A stretch of 64,000 nt of DNA from Thalassotalea sp. 42_200_T64 (lineage in GTDB: Bacteria; Pseudomonadota; Gammaproteobacteria; Enterobacterales; Alteromonadaceae). The stretch is from the NCBI GenBank assembly GCA_002162925.1, contig MABC01000022.1, positions 61,061 to 125,060 on the forward strand. Reading direction: 5' to 3'. A model generated the notes under the pieces. The model did no database searches and was not told the origin of the DNA. It worked only from the letters and a program-made list of their open reading frames with translations. How positions within the stretch are numbered: the first letter of the stretch is position 1; every line of letters begins with the position of its first letter. Positions 35,599 to 44,934 of this stretch are shown in pieces. Made by a program: the position numbers and the translations under genes.

Positions 35599-36141
35599 AT
35601 TAAAGGTGGTCAAAGAGGCGGTCAAAAAGAACCGCAACACAAATTAAACGAACTAATCACACATGAAGAAATTCGTTTAGTTGGTTTGGAAGGCGAAGCA
35701 TTAGGTATTGTTTCATTAAATGAAGCGTTAGATGCTGCGGAAAAAGAAGGTGTTGATTTAGTAGAGATCAGTCCTACAGCCAAGCCACCTGTATGTCGCG
35801 TAATGGATTACGGCAAGTTCTTATACGAGAAATCGAAAGAGCTAAAAGAACAGCGTAAGAAGCAAAAACAGATCCAGGTTAAGGAAATAAAATTCCGTCC
35901 TGGCACTGATGAAGGCGATTATCAGGTCAAACTACGCAACCTGAGACGCTTTCTAGAAGGTGGCGATAAGACTAAGGTTACATTACGTTTCCGCGGTCGT
36001 GAAATGGCCCATCAAGAGTTAGGACTTAATCTTTTAAACCGAGTTAAAACGGACTTAGAAGACCTGGCTACCTGTGAGTCTTTCCCTCGTAGAGTGGAAG
36101 GGCGTCAAATGGTGATGGTGCTTGCCCCAATCAAGAGATAA
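35599..36141 (+). CDS. infC: Translation initiation factor IF-3, ATT start
   Basis: 180 residues from ATT 35599 behind TTGGAGG, exactly the E. coli IF3 length, beginning I/M-K-G-G-Q-R. An upstream in-frame TTG at 35584 falls inside the ribosome site itself and cannot be the start. The N domain ([20 protein letters not shown]) and C domain ([33 protein letters not shown]) are complete. IF3 discriminates against non-standard start codons, so the ATT start gives negative autoregulation as established in E. coli. Confidence 0.97.
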   Translation: MKGGQRGGQKEPQHKLNELITHEEIRLVGLEGEALGIVSLNEALDAAEKEGVDLVEISPTAKPPVCRVMDYGKFLYEKSKELKEQRKKQKQIQVKEIKFRPGTDEGDYQVKLRNLRRFLEGGDKTKVTLRFRGREMAHQELGLNLLNRVKTDLEDLATCESFPRRVEGRQMVMVLAPIKR

Positions 36142-36309
36142 TTTTTTGGTCTGAAAGTAATTAGGTCTTAGCAAACATTTATGAATGCATAGGCTTAGTT
36201 CACCATGATTATCTTTTTTAACCGGTAACTGAGGCTCAACAAGCGATTCTTTTTAAGATATCCGCCCCAAGTTGCTTAAATTCAGGCATTAACAATGCGG
36301 AGTTATTCC

Positions 36310-36507
36310 ATGCCTAAAATGAAAACCAATAAAGGTGCTGCAAAGCGCTTTAAAAAAACCGCTTCTGGTGGTTTTAAATGTAAACAAGCCGGTCTACGTC
36401 ACATCTTAACTAAGAGACGTACTAAGGTTAAGCGTCACTTACGTGCTAAATCAATGGTTGCGGCTTCTGATATTAAATCAGTTGTTGCGATGTTGCCTTA
36501 CGCTTAA
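36310..36507 (+). CDS. rpmI: Ribosomal protein bL35
   Basis: 65 residues, beginning [20 protein letters not shown], with the family's lysine/arginine-rich composition. ATG 36310 with GCGGAG upstream is chosen over the in-frame codon at 36295. The 168-base gap after infC is the place where L20 binds to repress rpmI-rplT in E. coli; I could not delineate the pseudoknot by eye. Confidence 0.97.
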   Translation: MPKMKTNKGAAKRFKKTASGGFKCKQAGLRHILTKRRTKVKRHLRAKSMVAASDIKSVVAMLPYA

Positions 36508-36524
36508 TTAACTAGGAGATATAG

Positions 36525-36881
<357 letters not shown>

Positions 36882-36899
36882 TTGTTGTAAAAGACTTTT

Positions 36900-36924
36900 G
36901 AAAAGGACGCTTCGGCGTCCTTTT
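36900..36924 (+). terminator. Intrinsic terminator of thrS-infC-rpmI-rplT
   Basis: Stem AAAAGGACGC with GCGTCCTTTT closed by the stable TTCG loop, followed by TTTTCT. A classic strong terminator. Confidence 0.93.
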
Positions 36925-37007
36925 CTACTTTAATCAATAGCCCTATTATTATCAAAAAATCTTGGTATGAATTCTACCTCCGAGTTTTTTTTATAATTAT
37001 GAGGATC

Positions 37008-37142
37008 AGGAACGAGGAACGAGGAACGAGGGGTTTAGAAAACCACCCGTGCTCGAAAATTTAATAAACTTTTATCCTAAACTCGATTATCAGGTGCGAT
37101 ACGCGGCTCTAGATAGTTCCTAGTTCCTCGTTCCTCGTTCCT
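37008..37142. repeat. Facing arrays of the GTTCC/GGAAC short repeat
   Basis: Three tandem copies of AGGAACG-type sequence (37008-37031) face an inverted array AGTTCCTAGTTCCTCGTTCC and more (37115-37142), separated by 83 bases. The two arrays can pair into a long stem upstream of purC. Related GTTCC strings occur at 829-860 and 52895-52915. Confidence 0.8.
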
Positions 37143-37208
37143 ATTTTTCTTTTTGAAACACTAAGCCGCAATAGGCTTTTAACTGATAAAACATTTCGGG
37201 AAACACAC

Positions 37209-38318
37209 ATGACAATTGCTAATAAAGTTTTGGCTGTAAATAACGATCTTCCTATTAAAACGGATGCGCCAGTACACAGCGGTAAAGTTCGCTCTGTATA
37301 CTGGCTTACAGAAGAAGATTCTCGTCGTCTGATCAAAGATAAAGGCTACAACGTAGCACCAGACTCACCACTTGCCATTATGGTGATTAGTGACCGTATT
37401 TCAGCATTTGACTGTATCTGGCACGGTGAAGGTGGGATGAAAGGCGTTCCTGGTAAAGGTGCAGCATTAAATGCCATCTCAAATCACTGGTTTAAATTAT
37501 TTAAAGATAATGGTTTGGCCGATAGCCACATTTTAGATATCCCACACCCATTTGTATGGATCGTACAAAAAGCCAAACCGGTAATGATTGAAGCGATTTG
37601 TCGTCAATACATCACAGGTTCTATGTGGCGTGCATACGTGAAAGGCGAGCGTGAATTTTGTGGTATCGAATTACCAGAAGGTTTAGAAAAAGACAGTAAG
37701 CTTACTGAATTACTACAAACACCTTCAACCAAAGGTGTTTTAGAAGACATTCCAGGTGTTCCTGCGCAAGACGATGTAAACATCACCCGTAAGAACATTG
37801 AAGATAACTTTGAAGCGTTTAACTTTAAATCTAAGGACGACATCAGCCTTTACGAAAGACTGTTAAAAGAAGGCTATGACGTTATCTCTGACGAACTTGC
37901 CAAGCTTGACCAAATTTTTGTCGATACCAAATTCGAATTTGGATACGTAACTGATGCCCAAGGTAACGACAAGTTAATCTACATGGATGAAGTGGGTACG
38001 CCGGATTCATCACGTATTTGGGATGGTGAACAGTACCGTGCTGGTAAAGTGGTTGAGAACTCAAAAGAGAGCTTCCGTCAGCTATTATTAAATCATTTCC
38101 CTGACTCAGATATCTTATTGAATAAAGATCGTATGAAAGAGCGTGAAGCGTTAGCGCGAGATAACGCCTTACCTGAATCGGTATTAATGGCTGTATCGGA
38201 TACTTATACTGGCATTGCAGAAAAAATTACCGGTAATAAAATCGTCATCTCTGATGATCCAAAGTCAGAAATCATCGAAATTTTACGCAACGAATACGAT
38301 TTAATTAATACAATTTGA
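37209..38318 (+). CDS. purC: SAICAR synthetase, long form
   Basis: Phosphoribosylaminoimidazole-succinocarboxamide synthase of purine synthesis, joining CAIR with aspartate using ATP. The 369-residue protein is the long variant found in many marine gammaproteobacteria, against 237 in E. coli. Signatures: [42 protein letters not shown], and [10 protein letters not shown] followed by [15 protein letters not shown]. It stands alone with its own terminator. Confidence 0.94.
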   Translation: MTIANKVLAVNNDLPIKTDAPVHSGKVRSVYWLTEEDSRRLIKDKGYNVAPDSPLAIMVISDRISAFDCIWHGEGGMKGVPGKGAALNAISNHWFKLFKDNGLADSHILDIPHPFVWIVQKAKPVMIEAICRQYITGSMWRAYVKGEREFCGIELPEGLEKDSKLTELLQTPSTKGVLEDIPGVPAQDDVNITRKNIEDNFEAFNFKSKDDISLYERLLKEGYDVISDELAKLDQIFVDTKFEFGYVTDAQGNDKLIYMDEVGTPDSSRIWDGEQYRAGKVVENSKESFRQLLLNHFPDSDILLNKDRMKEREALARDNALPESVLMAVSDTYTGIAEKITGNKIVISDDPKSEIIEILRNEYDLINTI

Positions 38319-38335
38319 TAAATCAAATTCTATAG

Positions 38336-38362
38336 AAAGAGAGCCCAAAAGCTCTCTTTTAA
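38336..38362 (+). terminator. Intrinsic terminator of purC
   Basis: Stem AAAGAGAGC with GCTCTCTTT, loop CCAAAA, then TTAATT, 18 bases after the purC stop. Confidence 0.88.
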
Positions 38363-38369
38363 TTCAAGG

Positions 38370-38711
38370 GCCAATTTATTGGCTGTTGGCGGGGTTTTTA
38401 ACCTCGCGTAATTACCGCAGCTAACCTAAAGTGGCTTTCGCCATAACGCGAGAATGAATTCCCGCCAACCAACTTATTAACCGGTTGGCGAGGTTTTTAA
38501 CCTCGCGTAATTACCGCAGGTAACCTAACGTGGCTTTCGCCATAACACGAGAATGAATTCCCGCCAACCAACTTATTAACCGGTTGGCGGGGTTTTTAAC
38601 CTCGCGTAATTACCGCAGGTAACCTAACGTGGCTTTCGCCATAACGCGAGAATGAATTCCCGCTAACCAACTTATTAACCGGTTGTCGGGGTTTTTAACC
38701 TCGCGTAATTA
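38370..38711. repeat. Tandem array of a 99-bp structured unit, about 3.4 copies
   Basis: CCTCGCGTAATTAC recurs at 38402, 38501, 38600 and 38699, an exact 99-base period. Each unit can fold as a three-way junction: closing stem CTCGCG/CGCGAG around TTACC-GCA-GGTAA and TGGC-TTTC-GCCA. A second hairpin, CCCGCCAACC pairing with GGTTGGCGGG, is followed by TTTTT like an intrinsic terminator. Copies differ by a few bases. It begins after the purC terminator with a partial copy and stops where the HlyD remnant begins. No spacers, so not CRISPR. Confidence 0.9.
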
Positions 38712-38888
38712 CACTGCATTTTTTGCTTCCGCCAATGCCGCTTCCGCCTGGTCTAAGGTGATTTGTTGTTGTCTGTTTTCCAAGGTAAACAGTATGGTAC
38801 CTTTTTTCACTAATTGATTTGGCATTACATCGACGGTAGTAACGGTGCCGGTGACTTCCGGGACAATAGGAATATTGAAATATACATT
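38709..38888 (-). pseudogene. Remnant of an HlyD-family membrane fusion protein
   Basis: About 59 codons on the minus strand read VYFNIPIVPEVTGTVTTVDV, then NQLVKKGTILFTLENRQQQI and TLDQAEAALAEAKNAV before a TAA at 38709-38711. This is the biotinyl-lipoyl-like barrel and start of the coiled coil of HlyD/EmrA-type adaptors. Neither the N-terminal membrane anchor nor the C-terminal two thirds is present; the end coincides with the 99-bp array. A longer frame on this strand (38695-38898) is a different, meaningless frame. Confidence 0.7.
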
Positions 38889-38896
38889 TTTTAAGC

Positions 38897-38923
38897 AAAA
38901 AAAAGAGCAGTTAAACTGCTCTT
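38897..38923 (-). terminator. Intrinsic terminator of mltD
   Basis: AAGAGCAGTT and AACTGCTCTT separated by one base (an effective shorter loop within the stem), followed on the minus strand by eight T. It lies 21 bases after the mltD stop. Confidence 0.88.
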
Positions 38924-38944
38924 ATAAAAAATAACTCTAAGCTA

Positions 38945-40570
38945 TTAAATGCTGGTGATGTTCACTGAAAGTTTAAGTAACTGCCCAGGTTGTAAGTACT
39001 TTTTACGATTCAACTTATTCCATTTTTCGATGTCGCTAATACTCACTTTAAATTTATTGGCGATCCGGTCGAGTGAATCGCCCGATCTAACTTTGTAATT
39101 GATATTGCGCATGATGGTATTGCCAACCGCGGCTGTTTGATTGATTTTAACAGGGGCCGTTTTCCCCGTCCAAATTGTCAATTTTTGTCCTAAACGCAAC
39201 ATATCTTTCGGGGCAAAACCATTCCATTTCGCAATGCTTTTACTCGATACCTTGTATAAGTTCCCTATGTCCCAAAGGGTATCGCCATTTTTGACCGTGT
39301 GGGTGAGCTTATTGCCAGTACCTTTTTTACTTAATTTGGCTACTCTGACTTGCTCATAAGTTTTATAGCGGTCAAGCGATTGTGTTGCCGTTGGGATCAA
39401 CAGATATCTACCAGCACGAATGCTGTTGTTTTTAAGATTGTTGGCCTCTTTAACCACAGTAACCGTGGTATTAAAACGATTGGCAATAACGCTTAAGCTG
39501 TCACCGTTTTTAATTTTATAGCGCTGCCACGATAATCGGTCTTTATCGTCGAGTTTCGCCAGGCCATCGTTAAACTGTTCCACCTTGTTATTTGGCAGCA
39601 GTAATTGATGCGGACCATTAGGCGCGGTTGCCCAACGGTTAAAACCCGGATTAAGCGCGTGTAATTCGTTTATGGTTAAACCCGATAAGTCGGCCGCTAA
39701 GGCAAGATCTAGTTGTGAACCAATATCTACCGAGCTTGTCACTGGTTTGTTGTCGATGGCGTAAAGTGTCACATTAAAATCGGCGGGACGTTTTACAATT
39801 TCGGCCAAAGCCAAAAGTTTTGGCACATAATCTCGGGTCTCGCGAGGCAGTTTTAAATTCCAAAAATCGGTCGGTTTACCTTTACGGGCATTATATTTAA
39901 CCGCTCTGGCTACTCGGCCTTCACCTGAATTGTAGGCGGCCAATGCCAATAACCAGTCACCATCGAAACGTTTATGCAAGTACTTTAAAAATTTGATCGC
40001 CGCTTGTGTGGATGCCACAACATCTCGACGACCGTCATACCACCAGTTTTGTTTTAAGCCAAACTGTTTGCCGGTACTAGAGAGAAATTGCCACATCCCA
40101 GAGGCGCTGCCATGCGAGTAGGCGAATGGATCGTAGGCACTTTCAACAATAGGTAATAATACCAGTTCCATTGGCATGTTGTGTTTTTCTAGCTCTTCAA
40201 CAATGTGATGAATAAAGGGCTCAGAGCGTTTCGCCACTCTATCTAAATAGCGTTGATGTTTAGCATACCAATTACGCTGGGCGATCACTTTTTTGTTTTG
40301 TGGAATGTCAAAGTGTAACTGACTGCGCACTCTGTCCCAAACGTTATCCGAAATGATGGCATTGTCTTTATCACCAAGCTGAATATCGACGTCTGCTTTA
40401 GGATGGATAACCTTGGCAGTTTCATCCGCTAATAAGGCTTCGTAGATATCGCCATTACTGGCCATTTTGCCAGGTGGCATGTTATCTGCACCCGATTTAA
40501 GGGCATGATTATCCAAATTTTGACAACCAACCATCAAGGTCAGTGATAAGGGAAATAGTATTTTCTTCAT
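38945..40570 (-). CDS. mltD: Membrane-bound lytic murein transglycosylase D with three LysM domains
   Basis: A 541-residue lipoprotein: signal peptide with lipobox LMVGC near residue 16, then the SLT/GEWL-type catalytic domain (LPIVESAYDPFAYSHGSASG, with the catalytic Glu in VES, and ALAAYNSGEGRVARA), then three LysM peptidoglycan-binding repeats (KIKNGDSLSVIANRFNTTVT, HTVKNGDTLWDIGNLYKVSS, YKVRSGDSLDRIANKFKVSI). It cuts the MurNAc-GlcNAc bond to give 1,6-anhydro ends. It lies next to gloB, as in E. coli and relatives. Confidence 0.95.
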   Translation of the reverse strand: MKKILFPLSLTLMVGCQNLDNHALKSGADNMPPGKMASNGDIYEALLADETAKVIHPKADVDIQLGDKDNAIISDNVWDRVRSQLHFDIPQNKKVIAQRNWYAKHQRYLDRVAKRSEPFIHHIVEELEKHNMPMELVLLPIVESAYDPFAYSHGSASGMWQFLSSTGKQFGLKQNWWYDGRRDVVASTQAAIKFLKYLHKRFDGDWLLALAAYNSGEGRVARAVKYNARKGKPTDFWNLKLPRETRDYVPKLLALAEIVKRPADFNVTLYAIDNKPVTSSVDIGSQLDLALAADLSGLTINELHALNPGFNRWATAPNGPHQLLLPNNKVEQFNDGLAKLDDKDRLSWQRYKIKNGDSLSVIANRFNTTVTVVKEANNLKNNSIRAGRYLLIPTATQSLDRYKTYEQVRVAKLSKKGTGNKLTHTVKNGDTLWDIGNLYKVSSKSIAKWNGFAPKDMLRLGQKLTIWTGKTAPVKINQTAAVGNTIMRNINYKVRSGDSLDRIANKFKVSISDIEKWNKLNRKKYLQPGQLLKLSVNITSI

Positions 40571-40635
40571 GAATGCTCTTTTCTAATTTTACGCTAATTA
40601 TCGTTGAATGCAGCGTTTGAAATTATAATTTTAAA

Positions 40636-41421
40636 TTAAAAATTGTCTTTTAATGACCGAATCATAGCAAAAACATCGACGTCGTTTTGCAATAAATGTT
40701 GGCTATTCTGTTTTGCCGATTGTTGCACAGAATCCACATGGCTACGTAAAAACGGATTAATTTGTTTTTCAAGGCCTATTGTGGTCGGTATGGTGGCAAT
40801 ATCCTGCTCTCTTAAGCGCACCACATTATCATAGTAACTCTGTAGTTGACTATTGTTTGGCTCGATTGTTCGGGCAAAATTTAAATTCGCCAGGGTATAT
40901 TCGTGTGCACAATAAACCTTAGTGTCGGCAGGCAAATGTGCAAGTTTCGCTAATGAATGGTGCATTTGCGCGGCGCTGCCTTCAAATAATCGGCCACAGC
41001 CACCGGAGAATAAGGTGTCACCGCAAAACAGTATGCCGTTACTATAATACGCTATATGGCCAGAAGTATGACCGGGTAAATCGATAACGGTAAAAATTAA
41101 CTCATCATCATACAAAGAAACCTGATCACTTTCTTCGAGTTTGTGCTCGAGCAATTGAATTGACTCACCCGCAGGGCCAAAGATGGATAGCGGCCAATCA
41201 TTTTCTTGGCAAAATTCAGCTAACTTTTTCAAACCGCCAACATGATCTTGATGATGGTGAGTAATTAAAATGGTATTAAGCGTTAACTGATTTTCTTTTA
41301 TAAATTCGATACATACGTTAGCATCACCAGGATCAACTAATGTACAACTAGAACTTGCGCCTTTAGTGATACACCATATATAGTTATCGTTAAACGCTTT
41401 GATAGCGGTAACTTGAGTCAT
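40636..41421 (-). CDS. gloB: Hydroxyacylglutathione hydrolase (glyoxalase II)
   Basis: Hydrolyses S-lactoylglutathione to lactate and glutathione. The metallo-beta-lactamase metal motif THHHQDHVGG is present, with LPGHTSGH, FCGDTLFSGGCGR and CAHEYTLAN supplying the other ligands. ATG 41421 gives 261 residues starting MTQVTAIKAFNDNYIW, the family's start; the frame extends upstream through an 11-bp repeat array to 41658, without homology. It is divergent from the SAM methyltransferase gene. Confidence 0.95.
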   Translation of the reverse strand: MTQVTAIKAFNDNYIWCITKGASSSCTLVDPGDANVCIEFIKENQLTLNTILITHHHQDHVGGLKKLAEFCQENDWPLSIFGPAGESIQLLEHKLEESDQVSLYDDELIFTVIDLPGHTSGHIAYYSNGILFCGDTLFSGGCGRLFEGSAAQMHHSLAKLAHLPADTKVYCAHEYTLANLNFARTIEPNNSQLQSYYDNVVRLREQDIATIPTTIGLEKQINPFLRSHVDSVQQSAKQNSQHLLQNDVDVFAMIRSLKDNF

Positions 41422-41447
41422 TGGTATTCCATTTTTACTTTTTATCA

Positions 41448-41487
41448 GTATACCTTGAGTATACCTTGAGTATACCTTGAGTATACC
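41448..41487. repeat. 11-bp tandem repeat (GTATACCTTGA) in the gloB/methyltransferase promoter gap
   Basis: Three full units at 41448, 41459 and 41470 and a partial GTATACC at 41481. It lies between two divergent starts and may influence promoter spacing for both. Confidence 0.9.
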
Positions 41488-41543
41488 AATAATTGAATTG
41501 CCAAGCTCAACTTTGTTCAACTCAACCAGGTACCATAATATCA

Positions 41544-42320
41544 ATGAAACCCGCGTTAGCCTTTGATCGTCCGCAAGAACCGATACAGTGGCGAGATATG
41601 CCGAATGGCGAATTAATTGCTCAATCGATAGAGCAACACTTAAGCCCTTGGTGGCCAAGGCTTTTTGGCTACCACTTATTAAAGCTTGGGGTGTTAAGCG
41701 GCGCCATTAATTCCGAACAGTCGATGATTAATCACCAGGTTATTGTGACCGGGGCGAATACCAATGGCGATGTTATTGCCGAAGTTGACGATTTACCCTT
41801 TTTAGGACATTCCGTTGATTTGTGTTTATTGACCCACGGCCTGGAGTTTGCCATTGACCCACACCATGTGTTGCGTGAAAGCGATCGTGTGCTTATTCCC
41901 AATGGCCATTTAATTATCAGTGGCTTTAATCCGTTTAGTTTGGCCGGTTTTAATCAGCTCATTCCGTTTCGCCGTCAGAGTTTGCCCTGGAAAGGCCGTT
42001 TTTTTACCCCGATGCGCGTCAAAGATTGGTTACATTTACTCGGTTATGAAATTATTGAAGATAAGCGCTTTCTTCATTCCGCACTGCATTCGCCCTTTGA
42101 CAGTAAGCGCTGGTGGAACCGAATTTGGTTAAAATTTGCCAGTAAGTATTTAACGCCATTTGGTTCGGTTTATCTGATCATTGCCAAAAAAAGAGTACAC
42201 CCATTGACGCCGCTTCGGCCAAAATGGCAAATTCGTCCTAAATTTCATCCGGTAAAAGTCACCACCTATGGACCTAGTAGCACGAGTAGCACATGTGGCA
42301 GGGTCCCGTTGAAAAAATGA
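41544..42320 (+). CDS. Class I SAM-dependent methyltransferase (YafS-like)
   Basis: A 258-residue cytoplasmic methyltransferase. The segment LPFLGHSVDLCLLTHGLEFA followed by HHVLRESDRVLIPNGHLIIS is the second half of a Rossmann methyltransferase fold (motifs II-III); motif I is degenerate. ATG 41544 is used, since the sequence before it (from 41493) runs into the promoter. Pairing with gloB matches E. coli yafS-gloB, so it is probably the same family; its substrate is not known. It overlaps the kinase gene by four bases. Confidence 0.85.
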   Translation: MKPALAFDRPQEPIQWRDMPNGELIAQSIEQHLSPWWPRLFGYHLLKLGVLSGAINSEQSMINHQVIVTGANTNGDVIAEVDDLPFLGHSVDLCLLTHGLEFAIDPHHVLRESDRVLIPNGHLIISGFNPFSLAGFNQLIPFRRQSLPWKGRFFTPMRVKDWLHLLGYEIIEDKRFLHSALHSPFDSKRWWNRIWLKFASKYLTPFGSVYLIIAKKRVHPLTPLRPKWQIRPKFHPVKVTTYGPSSTSSTCGRVPLKK

Positions 42321-43846
42321 CTGTAACACCGTTATATTTAGCCATAGATTTTGGCAGTCAGTCGGTACGCGCGGTTATTTTTGATAACAACGGCAATGTC
42401 GTGTTAAAGCATCAGCGCTATCCACTTAAGTACTTGCACCCTGAGCAAGGTTTTGTTGAACAACAACCGGTTTGGTTTTATCAGCAAGTGGCTATTTGCT
42501 GCCAAAATTTACAGCTATTGGCACTAGCCCAGAACCTTGATTTGAGTGAGCTGCGCACCCTGGGCATTACCACAATGCGTAATACCTTATTTAATCTGGA
42601 TGCTAACGGGCAAGCGTTAAGAAATGCGATCGTTTGGTTAGATCAACGCAAAGCTAGCAATACCCCAACGTTGCACTGGGGCTGGCGCCTACTGTTTAGT
42701 GTGGCCAATGTGCTAAAGCCGGTATTAGCCACCATTAACACCTTACAAGGTGAAGCGTTTATCAATTATATTGCGCAGCACGACCAGCATAATTGGCAAA
42801 AGACCGAACATTTACTGTTACTCTCCGGCTATATAACCTTTCGCCTTACCAACCACTACGTCGACAGTTCGGCCAATATCATTAGCCATTTACCGTTTGA
42901 CTTTAAAACGCAACAATGGCACAAACCGACATCCTGGCAATTTCAAGCGTTAGCGGTAAAAACCAGTTGGTTACCTAAACTGCTGAAAGTAGGTGAAAGG
43001 TTAGGACAACTAACGGCCAGTGCCCAACAAGAATTGCATATAGCTAAGCCTCTGCCAGTAATCGCCATGGCCTCTGATAAAGCTTGTGAAGTATTAGGTG
43101 CTGGCTGTTACCGGGCCGGGCAACTGCACATCAGCTTAGGAACGGCGATAAGCGTGACTCTGTTAAATGATAAGTTTATCGGGCCCAAAGCATTTTACCC
43201 GGCGTATCCCAGTTTAGTTCCTGGCTTGTATTTAACCGAAGTGATGTTACCCCATGGATTGAATGTGCTCAGTGAATTTATTCAACGCCATGCCACCGAG
43301 CTGCAATTTTTAACCGACACTTTCACCTACACGAAAGGGCAATCAACCAGTATTGAGCATTTAATCGAATTATACCTTGCTGCCAATAACGTGACGGCCA
43401 GAGATTTAGTGTTTGAACTATCAAAATTCGACCAGGTAACAAACTACCAACAGGGGTTTGTAAATCTAACCAGCCACAGTATTTTCGAGCAATACGTCGC
43501 CATTCAAGAGTCTGTGGTAAACAGCATAAATACGGCGTTAAAGCAACTACTGAAACGTGTGCAATGTAGCGTTAACAAGCTGGTAATTACCGGCGGTGGC
43601 GCGAATTCGAGAAGGTTGTTGCAAGCGATCAGCGAGAAAACTCAACGAACCGTTGATAAACCTGAAGTAACAGAGGCGGGCACTTTAGGCGTTGCCATTA
43701 TATTGGCTATGCAGGATAAGCAATATAGCAGTATTGCTGAAGCGGTTAACAGCATGTGTGCTGAAACCACGGTGTATACGCCGGTAACTATTAGCACGTT
43801 AACACGTAGCACTGGAAAAAATGATACAAATAGCGAGCAAAAGTGA
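42317..43846 (+). CDS. FGGY-family carbohydrate kinase
   Basis: A 509-residue sugar kinase of the xylulokinase/glycerol kinase family. The N-terminal FGGY domain starts LAIDFGSQSVRAVIFDNNGN; the C-terminal ATPase part has SLGTAISVTLL and the phosphate-binding ITGGGANSRRLLQAIS near residue 427. ATG 42317 overlaps the methyltransferase stop as ATGA; an in-frame ATG at 42293 is possible. The sugar or polyol substrate is not evident: no transporter or isomerase gene is next to it. Confidence 0.88.
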   Translation: MTVTPLYLAIDFGSQSVRAVIFDNNGNVVLKHQRYPLKYLHPEQGFVEQQPVWFYQQVAICCQNLQLLALAQNLDLSELRTLGITTMRNTLFNLDANGQALRNAIVWLDQRKASNTPTLHWGWRLLFSVANVLKPVLATINTLQGEAFINYIAQHDQHNWQKTEHLLLLSGYITFRLTNHYVDSSANIISHLPFDFKTQQWHKPTSWQFQALAVKTSWLPKLLKVGERLGQLTASAQQELHIAKPLPVIAMASDKACEVLGAGCYRAGQLHISLGTAISVTLLNDKFIGPKAFYPAYPSLVPGLYLTEVMLPHGLNVLSEFIQRHATELQFLTDTFTYTKGQSTSIEHLIELYLAANNVTARDLVFELSKFDQVTNYQQGFVNLTSHSIFEQYVAIQESVVNSINTALKQLLKRVQCSVNKLVITGGGANSRRLLQAISEKTQRTVDKPEVTEAGTLGVAIILAMQDKQYSSIAEAVNSMCAETTVYTPVTISTLTRSTGKNDTNSEQK

Positions 43847-43966
43847 GCATAATGCAATACATTGAGTAGCTATATCATGGTGACAAGTATCATCAGAACT
43901 AGCAACTTAAAAGCCAAAACTAAAACTCAAAATCAAATACCAAAACAAACAAAATAGTGAACAGTG

Positions 43967-44725
43967 ATGCAACGACAACAATTTCAGCAAATCCTTAATG
44001 ACCTTTTACAACCCGAACGGATAAAAGATTTTTGTCCCAATGGCTTACAAGTACAGGGCAGTGCTACCATCCGCAAAATTGTGACTGGGGTTACCGCATC
44101 ACAAGCATTGCTGGATGCCGCGGTGGCTCATGGCGCCGATACTATTTTAGTGCATCATGGTTATTTTTGGAAAAATGAACCGTATAACATTACCGGCATG
44201 AAGTATCAGCGGATCAAAACCTTGATCGACAACAACATCAATTTATTCGCCTACCATTTACCACTAGATATCCATGAAACCTTAGGCAATAACGCGCAAT
44301 TGGCCAAACGATTAAATATCAATATTACCGGGCCATTAGAGCAGGGCAATCCGGTATCGGTGAGTATGCAAGGTGAGTTTGCTAAAGAGATGTCGGCCGC
44401 TGATTTAAATGAGCAGATATCAACCAGCCTGGAGAGAGCGTCATTGCATATCCCTGCCAGTTCGAACAAGCCAATAAAAACGGTAGCCTGGTGTACGGGT
44501 GGTGGCCAAGGTTATCTCGAACTTGCGGCGGAGCAGGGGATCGATGCCTTCATCACCGGCGAAGTGTCAGAGCAAACTACCCACATTGCCCGTGAAATGG
44601 ATATTCATTTTTTTGCCGCTGGCCATCACGCCACCGAGCGTTATGGGATAAAAGCGCTGGGCGAATACTTACACCAACAGCATCAGTTGGATGTGCAATT
44701 TATCGATGTTGATAACCCGGTTTAA
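43967..44725 (+). CDS. Nif3-like dinuclear metal-centre protein (YbgI family)
   Basis: 252 residues forming the YbgI/Nif3 fold, a ring-shaped hexamer with two metals per subunit. Metal ligands are in ILVHHGYFWKNEP and in AGHHATERYGIKAL near the end; CPNGLQVQG is the family's N-terminal signature. ATG 43967 directly follows a GTG also in frame. Proposed roles include GTP cyclohydrolase I-like activity or DNA repair linkage; the exact function is unsettled. Confidence 0.9.
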   Translation: MQRQQFQQILNDLLQPERIKDFCPNGLQVQGSATIRKIVTGVTASQALLDAAVAHGADTILVHHGYFWKNEPYNITGMKYQRIKTLIDNNINLFAYHLPLDIHETLGNNAQLAKRLNINITGPLEQGNPVSVSMQGEFAKEMSAADLNEQISTSLERASLHIPASSNKPIKTVAWCTGGGQGYLELAAEQGIDAFITGEVSEQTTHIAREMDIHFFAAGHHATERYGIKALGEYLHQQHQLDVQFIDVDNPV

Positions 44726-44760
44726 TCACTTTTTCTTCTTTAAATCTTCGTTCCAACAAT

Positions 44761-44787
44761 GAGCCTGTTTCTGCGGGCTCTGTTTAT
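44761..44787 (+). terminator. Terminator after the Nif3-like gene
   Basis: Stem GAGCCTG with CGGGCTC (one G-U), loop TTTCTG, followed by TGTTTATT. 35 bases after the stop. Further palindromes follow at about 44790-44850. Confidence 0.65.
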
Positions 44788-44934
44788 TCAGCACATTTTT
44801 TAAATGATCATTTTAAAAATGCGCGTTCTAAAAAATCGAACGTTAGCATGATTTTTTTACGCTTTTATTCATTTATTTGCAAGGTAAAATAGCCTCACTG
44901 AATTTTATCTACTTAGTAAAACTGAGCGTAACTA

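Noticed and set aside
38370..38711. CRISPR array
   Set aside because: The repeat is continuous at 99 bases with no variable spacers and no cas genes nearby.
38695..38898. 67-aa minus-strand frame as a gene
   Set aside because: The HlyD-like sequence is in a different frame of the same DNA; this frame is meaningless.
41422..41658. Upstream extension of gloB to 41658
   Set aside because: It reads through the 11-bp repeat array and into the divergent methyltransferase gene; the family start is at 41421.
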